Part shown: positions 61,807 through 64,000 of the stretch, piece by piece | Layout of the letters: every line of letters begins with the position of its first letter | Numbering within the stretch: the first letter of the stretch is position 1 | Assembly (NCBI RefSeq): GCF_009828775.2 | Contig: NZ_WTSY02000004.1 | Span: 32,059-96,058 of the forward strand | Source: Erysipelothrix aquatica | Lineage (GTDB): Bacteria > Bacillota_I > Bacilli_A > Erysipelotrichales > Erysipelotrichaceae | DNA: 64,000 nt | Direction: 5' to 3' | Notes under the pieces: generated by a model | What the model was told of the DNA's origin: nothing | Databases searched by the model: none | Seen by the model: only the letters and a program-made list of their open reading frames with translations | Position numbers and translations under genes: made by a program

Positions 61807-63780
61807 GTCTTTATGTTCTTTTCCTTTTATACTTACAAACAATGTCAGTAATCCGCTTAAAATCACGAGTGTTGCCAAAATAACATTACTACTTTGATTC
61901 AGTCCCGTTTGCGGAAGTATTTCTTCTACAATGACCTCATCTTCATTGTCAAAACCAATTCCAGGCTTGTCGTTATCGTGATCCGAATCACCAGGTTGTT
62001 CCGTTATTTCAGTACTTGTTTTGTGCCATTTTGCATAGAGAGTTGTATCCGCATCGATTGCTGTAGCAAAGTCAAAACTTTGAGTCAATAAAGGATCACC
62101 AAACCATCCCTCAAAGGTGTAACCTTCGCGTGTTGGGACACTTGGTTCAGAAGCGTTTCCTTGGTCAAGGACTTGTTGTGATGCTACGTCACTTCCACCA
62201 TTACTATTAAATGAGACGGTATGATATACTTCAATCTTGTGCCATTTTGCATAGAGAGTTGTATCCGCATCGATTGCTGTGGCAAAGTCAAAACTTTGAG
62301 TCAATAAAGGATCACCAAACCATCCCTCAAAGGTGTAACCTTCGCGTGTTGGGACACTTGGTTCAGAAGCGTTCCCTTGGTCAAGGACTTGTTGTGATGC
62401 TACGTCACTTCCACCATTACTATTAAATGAAACAGTATGATATACCTCAATCTTGTGCCATTTTGCATAGAGAGTTTTATCCGCATCGATTGCTGTGGCA
62501 AAGTCAAAACTTTGCGTCAATGAAGGGTCAGCAAACCATCCCTCAAAGGTGTGACCTTCGCGTGTTGGGACACTAGGTTCCGAAGCGTTTCCTTGGTCAA
62601 GGACTTGTTGTGATGCTACGTCACTTCCACCATTACTATTAAATGAGACGGTATGATAAGTGGGTTCAGGAAGATCGACACTGTTGATACGAGTCCACAT
62701 AATACCTTCAGCATCGTAAGTGCCGTCTTTAGACACAAACAAGAAATTCCCTGCTGAAAAATCAATGTAACCAGAGTCAATAATCTCTTCAACGTGGTCT
62801 TTATCATAGACAACGCGGGAATCACCATCAAAAGTAGCATAGTACGGAATATGGTAGTCTTTCAATTTGAGCGGCTCGTATCCAGGTGATGCAGTCGGTG
62901 GAATGATGCTATCTAAATCCAAATAATACACATCGTTTTCGGCATCGTATGTCATTGTTAACATAGGCGTAAGACCATCAACATAGAGCCTACGGCGCAC
63001 ACCTGTTTCTGAATAAGGGTACATCAAAGCACTAAAATCTGTAATTTGATTTCGTTCGCGACCTCGATCTCCAACCCCAACATTAAGCGTACTCAAGTTA
63101 TGCATGGATTCAACTCCTCTTAAATCCGTTAACTGTGAATCACTCAAATTCAATGCCTTTAAATTTGTTAAGTTTGCAATTGGTTCAATACTTGTAATCA
63201 TCGAATGCTTCAATGTTAAATTCGTCAGCGATTCAATATGTGATATCGAATGCAAATGCTCATCATTAAAAGGAGCAAATAAAGATGTCAATGTCAGTAA
63301 ATTTAGATTTTCGATTGGAGCTAAAAAATCTCCATTTGTCGCAATCGCATTGTGAGTGACAGTTGACTGTTCCGTAAACGTTAATGTTTGAAGATTTTCA
63401 AGTTCTTCCAATGGCGCGATATCTTCAATTAATAGATTTGCAAGACTCAGTGACTTTAACGAGTTTTGCAACCCGCCAATACCCTCTAAGGAAGTCCATC
63501 CAGTGTTACTTAGAGACAGTGACTCTAAATTTTCTAATTGTTCTAAGTCAGTATCAAAAAAGTCATAACCATCGGATTCGTACAGTGATAGTTGTTTCAC
63601 AGTTCGTAAATCATTTTCGGTAATATTCTCGTTCTTTTTAAGTTCACGACCTACAGCTTGCGCTGTTTCAGGTCTACTAAAATAATCTTCAATCGATTTA
63701 CCAGATGCGTTTACACTCATAATTGGCATCAATAGGAATACCATACAAAGTGCAAATCCTAATTTAGTAATTTTCTTCAT
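61801..63780 (-). CDS. LPxTG leucine-rich-repeat surface protein with InlB-type B-repeats
   Basis: The 659-residue protein has a signal peptide (about residues 1-27), an LRR domain (about 65-240) with units such as LTNLKALNLSDSQLTDLRG, and three tandem 72-residue Listeria-Bacteroides (Flg_new) repeats (about 371-587). A polar acidic linker, LPQTG (622-626), a membrane segment and a charged tail follow. It resembles internalin-like adhesins and is likely cell-wall anchored by sortase. ATG at 63780 is preferred over the GTG at 63789 because GAGGTG is its ribosome site. The last two repeats are nearly identical. Confidence 0.92.
   Translation of the reverse strand: MKKITKLGFALCMVFLLMPIMSVNASGKSIEDYFSRPETAQAVGRELKKNENITENDLRTVKQLSLYESDGYDFFDTDLEQLENLESLSLSNTGWTSLEGIGGLQNSLKSLSLANLLIEDIAPLEELENLQTLTFTEQSTVTHNAIATNGDFLAPIENLNLLTLTSLFAPFNDEHLHSISHIESLTNLTLKHSMITSIEPIANLTNLKALNLSDSQLTDLRGVESMHNLSTLNVGVGDRGRERNQITDFSALMYPYSETGVRRRLYVDGLTPMLTMTYDAENDVYYLDLDSIIPPTASPGYEPLKLKDYHIPYYATFDGDSRVVYDKDHVEEIIDSGYIDFSAGNFLFVSKDGTYDAEGIMWTRINSVDLPEPTYHTVSFNSNGGSDVASQQVLDQGNASEPSVPTREGHTFEGWFADPSLTQSFDFATAIDADKTLYAKWHKIEVYHTVSFNSNGGSDVASQQVLDQGNASEPSVPTREGYTFEGWFGDPLLTQSFDFATAIDADTTLYAKWHKIEVYHTVSFNSNGGSDVASQQVLDQGNASEPSVPTREGYTFEGWFGDPLLTQSFDFATAIDADTTLYAKWHKTSTEITEQPGDSDHDNDKPGIGFDNEDEVIVEEILPQTGLNQSSNVILATLVILSGLLTLFVSIKGKEHKDS
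62019..62666. repeat. three tandem 216-bp coding repeats
   Basis: The motif starting GCCATTTTGCATAGAGAGTT on the + strand recurs at 62025, 62241 and 62457, an exact 216-base period (72 codons). The copies at 62025 and 62241 are nearly identical at the base level, and the third differs at several positions. They encode InlB-type B-repeats of the surface protein. Confidence 0.92.
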
Positions 63781-63853
63781 AATGTTCACCTCTTAATAGT
63801 ATGTTAATAAGAAATGTAGTTTAAATGTACTCGATGTGTTAAAAAGCCTCAAC

Positions 63854-63903
63854 CATGTCATAAACATGTCATTTCAATTATTAAATCAAAATCGCCGCGT
63901 CAA
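63854..63903 (-). promoter_or_regulatory. LRR gene promoter with 11-bp direct repeats
   Basis: On the minus strand -35 TTGACG (63898-63903) and -10 TAATTG (63875-63880) are 17 bases apart. Two direct copies of ATGACATG (minus strand; 63865-63872 and 63854-63861) are spaced 11 bases centre-to-centre just downstream, the pattern often used by response regulators. The remaining bases to 64000 show no gene. Confidence 0.45.
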
Positions 63904-64000
63904 CTACAACCAATTTTCATCAAATGAATTGATACAATCATAATAGTGTGAATTCATCATATTGTCATAGTATTTTAACTAAAATAAGATTATGATAAAG

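Noticed and set aside
62019..62666. Regular 216-base repeats considered as a CRISPR or mobile repeat
   Set aside because: The repeats are in frame, code for known B-repeat domains and have no spacers.

Overview
The window reads as a chromosomal segment of a low-GC Gram-positive bacterium (Firmicutes). Supporting signs are strong AGGAGG ribosome sites, lipoprotein and LPxTG wall-anchor signals, oleate hydratase, PASTA and InlB-type surface repeats, and very compact operons. The gene set fits Erysipelothrix or a close relative in Erysipelotrichia; that assignment is inference. I saw no rRNA, tRNA, CRISPR array, prophage or intact insertion sequence.

Left part (1-22.8 kb). A FetAB-like iron exporter (its ATPase is cut by the window edge) and a small glucosaminidase come first. 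Next are a heterodimeric ABC exporter with one degenerate ATP site, then an operon of glycerophosphodiesterase, AfuABC/FbpABC-type importer and MgtC. That operon is preceded by an unusual LacI regulator fused to a solute-binding-protein domain, with two matching LacI-type operators beside the operon promoter. Then come a membrane protein, paired short CHR transporters, a MATE pump behind a transcription attenuator, a DrrAB-type ABC exporter with tandem dyad operators, and small stress or housekeeping genes (metallo-hydrolase, free methionine sulfoxide reductase, acetyltransferase).

Middle part (22.8-47 kb). A TetR gene and oleate hydratase are followed by a TetR-controlled Na+/H+-type antiporter with a 24-bp perfect operator, and a pentapeptide-repeat protein. 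A MerR regulator is split by a frameshift in a run of eight A/T; its divergent target promoter keeps the 19-bp MerR spacer. Two adjacent catabolic-looking operons then dominate. The first (37.5-30.0 kb) encodes a transporter, a HyuA-like ATPase, an HExxH protein, a TIM barrel, a DUF4127 protein and an FAD oxidoreductase, with a divergent RpiR regulator. The second (46.9-39.5 kb) is a yhf-type cluster matching the E. coli genes yhfY, U, T, php, S, X, W, with an amidase-family gene inserted, plus a separate yhfZ. It has a near-consensus promoter with a cre-like site. Neither pathway has a substrate I can name. These two blocks are the best candidates for an undescribed system.

Right part (47-64 kb). 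A MacB-type ABC transporter is encoded with a PASTA membrane protein. A TrmB-like regulator sits with an ABC exporter. A wall-anchored beta-lactamase-fold protein lies behind a palindrome and an attenuator. A purine salvage operon holds adenine deaminase, a two-part DUF3100 membrane system and a nucleoside hydrolase. A ClbS/DfsB-like protein and an LPxTG leucine-rich-repeat surface protein with three near-identical 216-bp repeats close the window.
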